Shown here piece after piece: positions 15,574 through 24,536 of a stretch of 64,000 bases of DNA. Source of the DNA: Paenibacillus illinoisensis NBRC 15959 (GTDB lineage Bacteria; Bacillota; Bacilli; Paenibacillales; Paenibacillaceae). Under the pieces are notes generated by a model that worked only from the letters and a program-made list of their open reading frames with translations, searched no databases and had not been told where the DNA came from. Both the position numbers and the translations under genes were made by a program. The DNA is taken from contig NZ_BIME01000007.1 in assembly GCF_004000925.1 (NCBI RefSeq), forward strand, positions 186,001-250,000, read 5' to 3'. Every line of letters starts with the position of its first letter. Positions within the stretch are counted from its first letter, which is position 1.

Positions 15574-16809
15574 TTATAGGGATGATGAGAAGCCAGTCTT
15601 GGCAAATCGGGACAGGGCAAACCGTCCAATATCTTGATCCGTATGTCCTGTCTGGACCAGATCGGACAGGATCTGGCCAATTGCGCTTGCAAATTTGAAT
15701 CCGTGACCCGAGAATCCGCCTGCCAGCCAAACATGCTCATGCAGCGGGTGACGATCAATAATAAAGTCCTCGTCAGGCGTCATTTCGTATTTGCATACAC
15801 TGCCACGCTTCAATTGGCCTGCCGCCTGTGGCATGCGAAGCTCAAGCAGTCTCCGCAGTTCACCCTCGTCGGTTTCATCCGTTCCGAACGGTGTCTGTGC
15901 TTCTCCTGGCGTCCATGTAGGTCCTGTATCATGACGGCCAATCTTCACTCCGGCTCCGCCGATGCTGGGGAATCCGTAATAGATCCCTTCCCGTTCGGAT
16001 ATCGTGAAACCAGGGAAATGTTCTTCGCCGAACAATGCTTCCGGTGCATCGAACCATCCTACCGTTTTGCGAACGGCCCGGATCGGGAGATTCACAAACG
16101 GTTTCAATGTCTGAAACCAGGCACCTGTGCTGAGTATGAGCTTACTTGCGTGATACGTATCTCCTCCAGCGGTTTTTACGGATACGGACTGAGGCCCGCA
16201 CTCGACATGTTCCACAGGAGTATGCGTCAGCAGAGTAGCACCCGCTTGTTCTGCGGCTTGCCGATACGTCTGAATGCAGCGTTCACTGAACAGATAACCA
16301 GCATCCGGTTCGTACATGCCTTCATAATGTTCAGGTATGGTAATCCCTGACCAGCGCTTCATCACTTCATTTGCACGCAGCATCTCATACCGGACTCCGG
16401 CATCATCTGCATGAGTCAACCGGTCGCGAAACGTATGAAATTCTGGATCAACCAGGTTGATGACTCCTGAACGAACAAATAGAGTATTACCGGTTATATC
16501 CTCCAGCTCCTGCCATAAATTCTGGGCAAGAAGCGCCATCGCGATATAATCAGGTCCCCCGCTGTAAACATGGCGTATTAATCGGGACTCTCCATGATGG
16601 CTCCCTTCGGTATGTGGGGGATCAAAAGCATCAATCATCAGGGTTTTTAGCCCGCTTCGTGCCAGATAATAACCTGCACTCATCCCCATGGAGCCTGCTC
16701 CAACGATAATGACGTCATAGAATGGTGTGATAAGAGCTCCTCCTCTCGCGGATTGATTAGGCTTGATTAGCTTACATGATAATGTAGACGCGAAAGCGAG
16801 TTTGGTCAA
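15574..16809 (-). CDS. FAD-dependent oxidase of the N-methyltryptophan/sarcosine oxidase family
   Basis: This is a flavoprotein amine oxidase of the monomeric sarcosine oxidase (MSOX/SolA) type. It has a Rossmann motif VIIVGAGSMG, the second FAD strand TLMIDAFDPPHTEGSHHGESR, and near the C-terminus SVCKYEMTPDEDF, whose cysteine matches the covalent flavin attachment site. GGFSGHGFK completes the FAD site. Such enzymes oxidise N-substituted amino acids to the amine, aldehyde and H2O2. The only standard start is a TTG at 16809 with a weak site. A perfect AGGAGG lies seven bases before an ATC at 16731, which would begin almost at the Rossmann strand, so a non-canonical start is possible. The gene diverges from the ASL-like operon, with about 155 bases between them. 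Confidence 0.88.
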   Translation of the reverse strand: MTKLAFASTLSCKLIKPNQSARGGALITPFYDVIIVGAGSMGMSAGYYLARSGLKTLMIDAFDPPHTEGSHHGESRLIRHVYSGGPDYIAMALLAQNLWQELEDITGNTLFVRSGVINLVDPEFHTFRDRLTHADDAGVRYEMLRANEVMKRWSGITIPEHYEGMYEPDAGYLFSERCIQTYRQAAEQAGATLLTHTPVEHVECGPQSVSVKTAGGDTYHASKLILSTGAWFQTLKPFVNLPIRAVRKTVGWFDAPEALFGEEHFPGFTISEREGIYYGFPSIGGAGVKIGRHDTGPTWTPGEAQTPFGTDETDEGELRRLLELRMPQAAGQLKRGSVCKYEMTPDEDFIIDRHPLHEHVWLAGGFSGHGFKFASAIGQILSDLVQTGHTDQDIGRFALSRFAKTGFSSSL

Positions 16810-16966
16810 GAGGCAGCTTATAGAGAATGGGAATACGACAATAGAAAAGTTCGATTAGAAATGGAGTTGTATGCAGTCCAAGATAGTGGTAGAGTTTTGA
16901 ACCATACATTCCGACCGGATTAATTGGCTTTAGCGACTGGATTAACCCGGATTCTGATAAAGGAGA

Positions 16967-18475
16967 GTGAATTCAACGTCAATCGAACGCGAGGAAACAT
17001 CTTCATTTCCCAGTCCGACCTATGCCGAAATTGTCCTAGAACCCGCCTATAACCTGGCCAGACAGCATCTGCTGAACCCCATGATGGCCGTAAACAAAGC
17101 ACATCTGATTATGCTTCGGGAACAACGCATTATATCTGAGCCTGAGGCCCTTCGCATCGCTTCAGCCGTTCTAAATCTTCAAGTGAATGAACTTCGGACC
17201 AGTACCTATTCATCCCGGGTGGAAGACCTGTTTTTTCAGGTTGAATATGAGCTGGAGAAGCTTGGCGGAGAATGCACCGGAAATTTGCATGTAGCCAGGA
17301 GCCGCAACGATATGGGGATAGCCATGTATCGTATGGTGCTGAGAGAGAAGCTGAGCACGGCCATTACTTCAGGGTTGTCACTGCACCGAAGTCTCAGAGA
17401 TTTTGCATCACGTCACATTCATACCCTCATGATTGCACATACCCACACACAACAAGCCCAGCCCACAACACTTGCTCATTACATCTGTGCCGTTGGTGAT
17501 TCACTGGAACGCGACCTCGGGCGATTGAAAACAGCCTACGCAGGCTGTAACCGCAGCAGCCTAGGTGCCGCGGCGCTTACCACTTCCGGCTTTCCGATCT
17601 CTCGGGAACGGACCGCTGAGTTACTTGCATTCGATGACGTTATTGAAAATGCCTACGACGCTGTTAGCGGTGCAGATTATGCAGGAGAAGCCGCTTCTGC
17701 CGTACAGCTTGCGGCAGTCCATCTGGGACGTCATGTTCAAGATCTGCTGCTGTGGTGTACGCAGGAATATGGCGGAATAATGGTTGCCGCACCTTACGTC
17801 CAGATTAGTTCCATCATGCCGCAAAAACGAAATCCGGTTTCCCTTGAGCATGCCCGTTCACTCCTCTCCAGTGCCAAAGGGGATGCAGCCACCGTTCTTG
17901 GCATGATGCATAACACCCCTTTTGGTGACATTGTGGATACGGAAGATGATATGCAGCCTTATCTGTGGAGAAGTCTCAGCACACTGGAGTCCGTATACCG
18001 TTTGCTATCCGAAGTCATTCGTTCACTCAGGGTGAATGAGGAACTGCTTCGTGAGCGGGCCGAGAACAGTTTCGCCACAGTAACCGAACTTGCGGATACG
18101 CTCGTCCGCACGGAAGGGTTGTCATTTCGACAATCACACTCCATTGTGAGCCGTTTGGTTAACCAGTTGATCGAATCCGGTAAGCCAATCTCAGGCTTAA
18201 CCTGGGAAATCTTCGAAGCAGCGGTGCATAGCATGGCGGGCAAACCACTCGTTCTGACGCGGGAAACTTTGCAAAAGACAGTATCCCCGCAGTATTTTGT
18301 TCACATTCGGAACATCAAGGGAGGACCCAGTCCGGATGAAGTTCATAGAGCATTGCCGGGTCAAGAAACAAGGCTGGATGGGCTTGAAGCATGGAGCCGC
18401 AATACCATCAGCAAGCTCAGTTCGGTAGATGAGAATCTGAATCGAATTCTGAACGGGTGGCTTAACGAAACTTAA
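16967..18475 (+). CDS. Argininosuccinate-lyase-like member of the aspartase/fumarase superfamily
   Basis: This 502-residue enzyme has the superfamily signature SSIMPQKRNP at 281-290 (catalytic Ser281 on the flexible loop), the substrate motif HTHTQQAQP, and ARSRNDMG. The C-terminal ELADTLVRTEGLSFRQSH region is close to argininosuccinate lyase. It is longer than typical ArgH (about 460) and lies among uptake and hydrolase genes rather than with argG. A catabolic C-N lyase acting on an N-succinyl-type compound (as ethylenediamine-disuccinate lyase does) is therefore as plausible as arginine synthesis. The GTG at 16967 sits directly after AAAGGAGA, unusually close. It is the first gene of an operon that continues to 22691. 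Confidence 0.82.
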   Translation: MNSTSIEREETSSFPSPTYAEIVLEPAYNLARQHLLNPMMAVNKAHLIMLREQRIISEPEALRIASAVLNLQVNELRTSTYSSRVEDLFFQVEYELEKLGGECTGNLHVARSRNDMGIAMYRMVLREKLSTAITSGLSLHRSLRDFASRHIHTLMIAHTHTQQAQPTTLAHYICAVGDSLERDLGRLKTAYAGCNRSSLGAAALTTSGFPISRERTAELLAFDDVIENAYDAVSGADYAGEAASAVQLAAVHLGRHVQDLLLWCTQEYGGIMVAAPYVQISSIMPQKRNPVSLEHARSLLSSAKGDAATVLGMMHNTPFGDIVDTEDDMQPYLWRSLSTLESVYRLLSEVIRSLRVNEELLRERAENSFATVTELADTLVRTEGLSFRQSHSIVSRLVNQLIESGKPISGLTWEIFEAAVHSMAGKPLVLTRETLQKTVSPQYFVHIRNIKGGPSPDEVHRALPGQETRLDGLEAWSRNTISKLSSVDENLNRILNGWLNET

Positions 18476-18492
18476 ACGAAAGGAGCAAAACG

Positions 18493-19452
18493 ATGTTCTC
18501 CAATCCTGATTTCCAAGTGTTTGATATCCATGCACATCTTCCATACAAACTGCTGCTCTCCCAGCATAAAACACATGAGTTGATATCGCGTTATGGGCGA
18601 GAGCGGAGTGAGCGCATGCGACTTTCATGGGATTTTCCCGAAGGGGAGTTGGCGCCAGAGATTGCGGCAAGACCCCTGATTGACCGGTGGGTGGATGAAT
18701 TGGATAAATACCATATTGGCGGGCTTAACTTCCTGACAGCTCTGGATAATGACAAGCTCGCCGAGCAGATATCCCGGTATCCGGACCGCTTTACCGGCTT
18801 CGCCTGTCATCCGATTGAGGATGAAGATGCGGCTGCCGAACTGAGACGTGCGGTTGATGAGTTGGGGCTGCGGGGATACAAGCTTTTTGGACCACTAACC
18901 CAGATTCCTTTTGACTCACCTTCCCTTGACCCGGTGTGGGAGTTTCTTGCCGAACGCCGACTTCCTGTATTGATTCACTTTGGCCTGTTAGGCCATGCGG
19001 GAGGCATCGTGCATCATCCTAATATCAATCCGCTTGCGATTTTTAACACGGCTCGGACATATCCGGATATTCCGTTTATTATCCCCCATTTTGGGGCGGG
19101 TTACTTTCAGGAATTGCTCCATTTATGCTGGAGCTGCCCTAACATTTACATCGATACCTCGGGTTCCAACCAGTGGGTGCGCTGGATGCCATATGAGCTG
19201 AACCTGGAGACGTTGTTCCGCAAAACCTACGAACTGCTCGGCCCGGAACGAATCATTTTTGGGACGGATGCAAGTGGATTCCCTCGGGGTTATCCGTATC
19301 GCTATCTGCAGGATCAGGTTCGGGTCTGCCGGGAACTGCGTTTCCATGAAGCGGATATCGAGCTTATCTTCGGAAATAATGCAAGGCGGCTGCTCAATCT
19401 GCATGCTCTGAATCAAGTCGGAACCAATGCGGGAAACCATCGGAGTGAATAA
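18493..19452 (+). CDS. Amidohydrolase family TIM-barrel hydrolase
   Basis: This 319-residue metal-dependent hydrolase has FDIHAHLPY at the N-terminus, VLIHFGLLGH, IIPHFGAGY and IIFGTDASGFPRG near residue 258, the usual His/His/His/Asp set of the amidohydrolase-2 family. AAAGGAG stands before the ATG, 17 bases after the lyase stop. It probably acts on a product or precursor of the neighbouring lyase reaction. The gene at 12895 encodes a distant relative, but the two are not close copies. Substrate is unknown. Confidence 0.86.
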   Translation: MFSNPDFQVFDIHAHLPYKLLLSQHKTHELISRYGRERSERMRLSWDFPEGELAPEIAARPLIDRWVDELDKYHIGGLNFLTALDNDKLAEQISRYPDRFTGFACHPIEDEDAAAELRRAVDELGLRGYKLFGPLTQIPFDSPSLDPVWEFLAERRLPVLIHFGLLGHAGGIVHHPNINPLAIFNTARTYPDIPFIIPHFGAGYFQELLHLCWSCPNIYIDTSGSNQWVRWMPYELNLETLFRKTYELLGPERIIFGTDASGFPRGYPYRYLQDQVRVCRELRFHEADIELIFGNNARRLLNLHALNQVGTNAGNHRSE

Positions 19453-19486
19453 CATTGATCTGAAGGAGAAGGGGAGTGGTTTTGTT

Positions 19487-20833
19487 TTGTCGATATCACG
19501 TATGAATCCATGGAAACAGCGCAGAGGCCTGCGATTTTTGGTTGTAGGCGTTCTTTTATTAAGTATTACGGCTTGTTCAGCGAAGACATCCGGCGAGACG
19601 CTGGAGACGGGTACAGCTTCGAATGGCGAGTCCGAGCTGGTGACCATCGAATATTGGCAGTATGAGTTCCCGGCCAAGGTGGAGCTAATGGATACGTTGA
19701 TCCAGGAATTTGAAAGTGAACATCCCGATATTAAAGTCAAACAAACCAATTTTCCATATGATCAGTACAATCAAAAGGTGGCCACGCTTGTACCTGCTGG
19801 CAAAGGGCCGGACGTCATTAATCTGTATTACGGCTGGCTGCCCAAATACGTGCAATCCGGTTATTTGCAGCCCTTGCCGGAAACTGAATTTCCGGATATA
19901 GCCGATCGATTTTTTCCTTTTGTCGAGACAGCCAGGCTGAACGGAAACTACTACGCTCTGCCTACGGGGGTAAGAACACTGGGATTGTTCTATAACAAAG
20001 ACCTATTTGCCAAGGCAGGATTGGATCCTGAGAAACCGCCCGCCACTTGGGAAGAGCTTGTCGCTGATGCCAAGGCCTTGACGGAAACGGATAAAAATGG
20101 ACAGTTTGTCATCGAAGGCTTTGCCTGGGAACCGGGTTCCCAGCTACACCACTGGTTCCGGGACGGATTGCTGTATCAGGCGGGAGGCAAGGACACCAGC
20201 GAGGATCGCCGTCAGATCCTGTGGAACGAATCACCTGCCGGACTGGAAGCATTCACGTATCTGGTTGATTTTGCAACCAAGCACAAGGTAGGCATTAACG
20301 GCTTTTATACCGATGACGCTAATGCATTCAAAACGGGGTATGCCGCCATTAACGTGGACGGTTCGTACCGACTGGGCTCCATCAAGAAGGACGCACCGGA
20401 TTTGAATTTTGCTGTCGCCCCCTTGCCCGCATATAAAGGAAAATCAACACAGGCTTCATTCTGGGCCAATGCCATCCCTGCCAATGTGACCGGGGAGAAG
20501 CTGGAGGCCGCAACGACATTCCTTCAGTTTCTGATCAGTAAAGGAGTTCAGGAGCAATGGGTGGAGAAAGTGGGTGAACTGCCTGCCCAAAAAGAGGTGG
20601 CCCTTCAGGATAAATATGTTAACGATCCGCTGCTGGGCCCTTTCATCTCTCAACTCAACGATGCCAACGCTCACTTCTTCATTGATGAGACACAGGAGCG
20701 TACACTGTTTGTGAATGCGGTGGATGAAGTGCTGCTGAATGGTGTTTCAGAGGAACAGGCCTTTCATGATCTGGTGACCAAAACGCAAAAGCTGTATGAC
20801 GATTATTGGGCAAAGCAGGATAAGCAAAAATAA
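19487..20833 (+). CDS. ABC transporter extracellular solute-binding lipoprotein (sugar type)
   Basis: This is a family-1 solute-binding protein of about 448 residues. A basic start (MNPWKQRRG), hydrophobic helix and LSITAC lipobox show a lipoprotein anchored outside the membrane. The mature part has typical motifs VTIEYWQYEF, GKGPDVINLYYGWLP, LPTGVRTLGLFYNKDLF and a C-terminal QEQWVEKVGELPAQK. The TTG at 19487 follows GGGGAG at ten bases; an ATG at 19427 overlapping the previous gene is an alternative. It belongs with the two following permeases. No ATPase gene is present, so a shared MsmX/UgpC-type ATPase elsewhere probably powers uptake, as is common in this group. Confidence 0.88.
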   Translation: MSISRMNPWKQRRGLRFLVVGVLLLSITACSAKTSGETLETGTASNGESELVTIEYWQYEFPAKVELMDTLIQEFESEHPDIKVKQTNFPYDQYNQKVATLVPAGKGPDVINLYYGWLPKYVQSGYLQPLPETEFPDIADRFFPFVETARLNGNYYALPTGVRTLGLFYNKDLFAKAGLDPEKPPATWEELVADAKALTETDKNGQFVIEGFAWEPGSQLHHWFRDGLLYQAGGKDTSEDRRQILWNESPAGLEAFTYLVDFATKHKVGINGFYTDDANAFKTGYAAINVDGSYRLGSIKKDAPDLNFAVAPLPAYKGKSTQASFWANAIPANVTGEKLEAATTFLQFLISKGVQEQWVEKVGELPAQKEVALQDKYVNDPLLGPFISQLNDANAHFFIDETQERTLFVNAVDEVLLNGVSEEQAFHDLVTKTQKLYDDYWAKQDKQK

Positions 20834-20861
20834 GGCCTGATCAAGGAGGCTGGCAAAATAC

Positions 20862-21806
20862 ATGAGAACCACTGGCGTAATCCCTTCGCGGCCGAAGCGG
20901 CGGTTGTTTTCCGAACGGGGATTAAGAAAGCTGAATTACAGGCAGAAGAGGCTGCTGTTCATTTATAGCGGATTGCTGCTTCCGCTGCTCTACTTTGTCG
21001 TGGTCCGCATCCTGCCTATCCTGTATTCCTTCAATGTGAGCTTTCGCGAATGGGGCATGCTGTCACCAGACAAACCTTTTGTAGGTTTGAACAATTACGC
21101 GACGCTGCTAAGCGACTCACTATTCCTCAAGGCATTGATGAACACGGGAATCTATGTCGTAGTAGGTGTACCTGCGCAGTTAATTGCGGGATTAATTGTC
21201 GCGCTGCTTCTGCAGCAGGTGGTTAAAATGAAGGGCTTGTTCAGAACGGCCTATTTCATTCCGTATGTAACCAGCGTGGTAGCGGTAAGCTGGGTATTTC
21301 GGTGGCTGCTGATGAAAAATGGGATTGTGAATTCCCTGTTTATCGAGGCAGGTCTTGGCCCTCAGTCTTTTCTGTACTCACCCTCCCAAGCCATCTTCTG
21401 GATCATCACGGTGATGGTCTGGCAGAATATCGGGTTTCAAATGCTGATTTTTCTCGCGGGGTTGGAGAATATTCCGAAGATGTACTATGAGGCAGCTTCC
21501 ATTGACGGGGCAACAGCCTGGCAAAGGTTTGTACATATTACCCTGCCTCTGCTGAATCCGGTGATGCTGTTGTCTGTCGTTATGGCAAGCATCGGGTTTC
21601 TTCAATCCTTCACCCAAGTGCTGAATATGACAGGTGGTGGCCCGCTGGATTCAACCATATCGGTTGTATTACACATTTACAATTTGGCCTTCAAAAGTTT
21701 TGACATGGGCATGGCTTCTGCAGCAACCGTCATTCTGTTTGCTATCATTCTTGTGCTGACTCTGATTCAGCTAAAAGTATTGGGAAGTCGTTATAAACAG
21801 GATTGA
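20862..21806 (+). CDS. ABC sugar-type permease, MalF/UgpA class
   Basis: This 314-residue inner-membrane subunit has six helices. The cytoplasmic EAA loop, EAASIDGATAWQRFVHITLP, docks the ATPase. The N-terminus is a basic cytoplasmic tail of about 30 residues. AAGGAGG precedes the ATG. It forms the translocation pore with the following MalG-class subunit and receives substrate from the lipoprotein encoded just upstream. Confidence 0.92.
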   Translation: MRTTGVIPSRPKRRLFSERGLRKLNYRQKRLLFIYSGLLLPLLYFVVVRILPILYSFNVSFREWGMLSPDKPFVGLNNYATLLSDSLFLKALMNTGIYVVVGVPAQLIAGLIVALLLQQVVKMKGLFRTAYFIPYVTSVVAVSWVFRWLLMKNGIVNSLFIEAGLGPQSFLYSPSQAIFWIITVMVWQNIGFQMLIFLAGLENIPKMYYEAASIDGATAWQRFVHITLPLLNPVMLLSVVMASIGFLQSFTQVLNMTGGGPLDSTISVVLHIYNLAFKSFDMGMASAATVILFAIILVLTLIQLKVLGSRYKQD

Positions 21807-21830
21807 TATGAAAGGAGGCATGCTGTCAGG

Positions 21831-22691
21831 ATGAGCAGAGCTTCTGCATGGCCCGCATCCAAAGCGACTGTACACTGGAAACGCTCCGGGTCCCTTATCA
21901 GTTACATTTTGCTTACACTCGGTCTTGGTATCATGGTGTTCCCGTTCCTGTGGATGATCTCTACGTCGTTTAAGACACTGGATGACATTTATTCATTGAG
22001 CCTGACCCCCTCCCGGTTCACCTGGGAGAATTATGCGACCATGTTTCGGGAAACACCATTTCCGACATGGATGCTGAATAGCCTGTATATTGCTGTCATT
22101 GCCACCGCAAGTGTGTGTATATTTGATTCCATTACCGGATACATTTTGGCCAAATTTTCATTTTGGGGGAAGCAAGTCATTTTTGTGCTGATTCTCAGCA
22201 CACTAATGGTTCCGACCGAAATGCTGATCATTCCATGGTACCTGGTATCCAGCAGTTTTAACGGTATGGACACGTATTGGGGCATTCTTTTTCCGGGTCT
22301 GATCTCGGGCTTTGGCATTTTCCTGATGAAGCAGTTCATGGAATCCTTGCCCTCGGAGTTACTGGATGCTGCGCGGATTGACGGTATGGGCGAATGGGGC
22401 ATTTTCCTTCGGATTGCCGTTCCGCTGGTGAAGCCGGCGCTGGCAACCCTGTGCATTTTGACGTTCCTCGGCAGCTGGAATTCATTCATCTGGCCGCTGA
22501 TTATTACACAGAGCGAGGAGATGTTTACGATACCGGTTGGAATGGCCTTCTTTTCCAGCGAAGCCAAAGACAGCAGCAACTGGGTGCAAATTATGACAGG
22601 TGCAACACTTTCTGTCCTTCCCCTTATTATCCTTTTTCTGTGTTTCCAGAAACAGATTATTCGCGGCATTGCGACAACGGGTCTCAAATAG
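21831..22691 (+). CDS. ABC sugar-type permease, MalG/UgpE class
   Basis: This 286-residue subunit has six membrane helices and the EAA loop LLDAARIDGMGEWGIFLRIA. A hydrophobic LGIMVFPFLWMISTSFK opening typical of MalG relatives follows a basic tail. AAAGGAGG lies 12 bases before the ATG. It is the last gene of the lyase/amidohydrolase/transporter operon, closed by a strong terminator 43 bases downstream. Confidence 0.92.
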   Translation: MSRASAWPASKATVHWKRSGSLISYILLTLGLGIMVFPFLWMISTSFKTLDDIYSLSLTPSRFTWENYATMFRETPFPTWMLNSLYIAVIATASVCIFDSITGYILAKFSFWGKQVIFVLILSTLMVPTEMLIIPWYLVSSSFNGMDTYWGILFPGLISGFGIFLMKQFMESLPSELLDAARIDGMGEWGIFLRIAVPLVKPALATLCILTFLGSWNSFIWPLIITQSEEMFTIPVGMAFFSSEAKDSSNWVQIMTGATLSVLPLIILFLCFQKQIIRGIATTGLK

Positions 22692-22733
22692 GTCTAGATC
22701 CGGTACAAATATAGTTTTCCATGCCTTCCATAA

Positions 22734-22770
22734 CAAAAGCCGGTCGCTCCAACGGGAGTGCCGGCTTTTG
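22734..22770. terminator. Bidirectional terminator between convergent genes
   Basis: CAAAAGCCGG(TCG)CTCC pairs with GGGAG(T)GCCGGCTTTTG. It is flanked by A and T runs and lies between the permease gene and the minus-strand HesB-like gene. Confidence 0.85.
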
Positions 22771-22798
22771 CATATGTGTTTAAGCGTAGTAAAATAAA

Positions 22799-23161
22799 TC
22801 AGCGGACAAACCAACTGAGCGGCTCGGGTGAAGAGTTGGCCGTATCCCGAAGATCATGGACCTTGACATGGCTGCTATAGATCATGGAATCACTGGTCAG
22901 CCGGTACGAAGGGAAGCTGTTCTCCGATTGCAGACGCAAGTTGGACTCGAAGTATATCTGCTGCTGTTTGTTGATGAGAAAAGGGAGCGCACCGGATTCA
23001 ATCGGAATGTCATCACTATCCGGTTCGTTAACGATCAGGAGGACCGCAGTGCCATCGCATCCGCATCCATCGGTGTCATAAAACAGCTTTAAATAGCCTG
23101 GCCGATCTCCCAGCATCGCGTTAAGTCTTGATTCTGCCAGCGGGCTGACCTGAATGATCAT
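22799..23161 (-). CDS. HesB/YqkB-like iron-sulfur assembly family protein
   Basis: This 120-residue protein matches the Fe-S biosynthesis (HesB/IscA-like) fold of the short YqkB type: PLAESRLNAML, LKLFYDTDGCGCDG with the conserved cysteine pair, then alternating beta strands. It lacks the C-terminal CGC of true A-type carriers, so a role in cluster assembly is uncertain. AGGAG lies about 14 bases before the ATG, a long spacing. It is monocistronic, converging on the permease operon. Confidence 0.75.
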   Translation of the reverse strand: MIIQVSPLAESRLNAMLGDRPGYLKLFYDTDGCGCDGTAVLLIVNEPDSDDIPIESGALPFLINKQQQIYFESNLRLQSENSFPSYRLTSDSMIYSSHVKVHDLRDTANSSPEPLSWFVR

Positions 23162-23386
23162 AACGTAAGTTCACACTCCTCTAATCACCATATGAATTCG
23201 CTTACAATCTAATATATGGGCGAGTGATGTAAAATAGAAGGAGTATCCATGCCAAATTCAAGGAAAAATGAAGACGAATTTGCTCCATGTACAAGCTTGG
23301 AAGTCATACATAAATCTTAATCGCAGTTTAGAGTACTTTTATACAAAAACACGGACATTTTTCGTCAGCGAAGGAGGCGAATTTGC

Positions 23387-24284
23387 ATGAAAATCTTGAA
23401 CCTGAACGACCAGCCGATCGAACCGTATGATTACCTGAATGCCATCCCCGGGGGAGAGGTCGCAGAGGCACAGCTGCCCATATATCATGGTACGGTTTCC
23501 GGGCTGCCGGAGGGTATAGATGCACTTATTGTGGCTTCGGATCTGCAGGGCATTGTGCCTGTGCCACGGATGGAAACGCACATGATGACAGCCGATGCAG
23601 CGGCTGAATCTGACATGGATGTATTGCTCGGTGTAATGCTGCCCGCCCATGTTCGGCTGCTGCTGGAAGTGGAATGGCCGGAGGTTGATCCGGATCGTGT
23701 GGGAGTGTTACTGTGCGGAGACCTGTATGCCCGGCGCGGCAAAAGGGGAGCAAGCGGCAATCCGGTTCCCGTCTGGCTTGCCTTCCGGGAAGCCTTCGGC
23801 TGGGTTGCCGGCGTGGACGGCAACCATGATCTCACCGATGAAGCAGGCGCTCATCGGCTGCACAGCGGCGAGGGCATCCACTACATGGATGTCCCAGCCG
23901 TTATTGGCGCAGGCCCGCCACCGGTTGGCCCTGCGTCGCATGCTGCCGCCCAGTCACAACTGCTGCGCATCGCTGGCCTGGGCGGCATTATCGGCAGGCC
24001 GGACAAGCCGAACCGGCTGCCGGAGAAGCACTACCTGCAATCCGTGAACAAGCTGCTGAAGCAGCTTGTTCACGGATTGCTTGCTGCTGCACCAGAGCCC
24101 GGGCATTCCTGAGCTTGGGCTCATGGGCGAACCGCTGATCCGGCAGGCCCTGGAGGCCGGGCCGGAGACGGTCGTCTTTTGCGGACATACCCACTGGGAT
24201 ACGTCCCTTGTGCAGCTGGAAAACGGCACGCAGATCGTGAATGCCGACAGCAAGCTGTTTATTTTGACACGCTATATAAGTTGA
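23387..24284 (+). pseudogene. Metallophosphoesterase gene disrupted by a frameshift
   Basis: The gene starts at an ATG after GGAGGCG and encodes a calcineurin-like phosphoesterase. It has VASDLQGI (first metal motif), LLCGDLYARRG, VDGNHD, and CGHTHW near the end. The first frame stops at 24112 after PEPGHS. The coding sense continues in the +2-shifted frame from about 24073 (DCLLLHQSPGIPE) to 24284 and contains the essential GHTH motif. The break coincides with a perfect 44-bp palindrome at 24037-24080. As written, the product would lack the last metal ligands and be inactive. A sequencing or assembly error at the hairpin is the main alternative. Confidence 0.8.
24037..24080. repeat. Perfect 44-bp hairpin inside the phosphoesterase gene
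   Basis: The left arm 24037-24057 and right arm 24060-24080 are exact reverse complements (21 bp) around a 2-base GA loop. The arms begin GCAATCCGTG and end CACGGATTGC. The reading frame of the surrounding gene changes here. Confidence 0.95.
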
Positions 24285-24310
24285 ACTAACCACTTACACA
24301 ATAACGGAGA

Positions 24311-24424
24311 GGACAGAACCAATCTGTAGAAGCGTAGCGTTCGCCTTTATCCCCGGATTTTCCCCTTACTTCTAGTGAATCAGAAAAATCTGGGGATAAC
24401 AGCGATCGGAAGATGGTTCTGACC
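24311..24424. repeat. Long imperfect inverted repeat, possible dispersed intergenic element
   Basis: The outer arms GGACAGAACC and GGTTCTGACC pair at 9 of 10. The inner arms ATCCCCGGATTTTC and GAAAAATCTGGGGAT also pair. The whole 114-base unit could fold as one long hairpin. It lies between the broken phosphoesterase and lacI, and no second copy was seen in this window. It looks like a MITE- or REP-like element or a structured RNA. Confidence 0.5.
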
Positions 24425-24462
24425 GCGTAGTGATCCAGTGTAAAATGATTCGCTCACCTGAG

Positions 24463-24500
24463 TGAAACCCATTACATCACCCATCCTTATCTGGTATGAT
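24463..24500 (+). promoter_or_regulatory. Promoter and operator-like site of the LacI-type gene
   Basis: TTACAT and TATGAT are spaced 17 bases apart. TGAAACCCATTACATCA overlaps the -35 region and shares the TGAAACCCATT half of the perfect operator at 25680, suggesting autoregulation by the LacI protein. Confidence 0.55.
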
Positions 24501-24536
24501 AAGCAGGAAAATTAGAGACAAAGGAAGGTTCCACTT

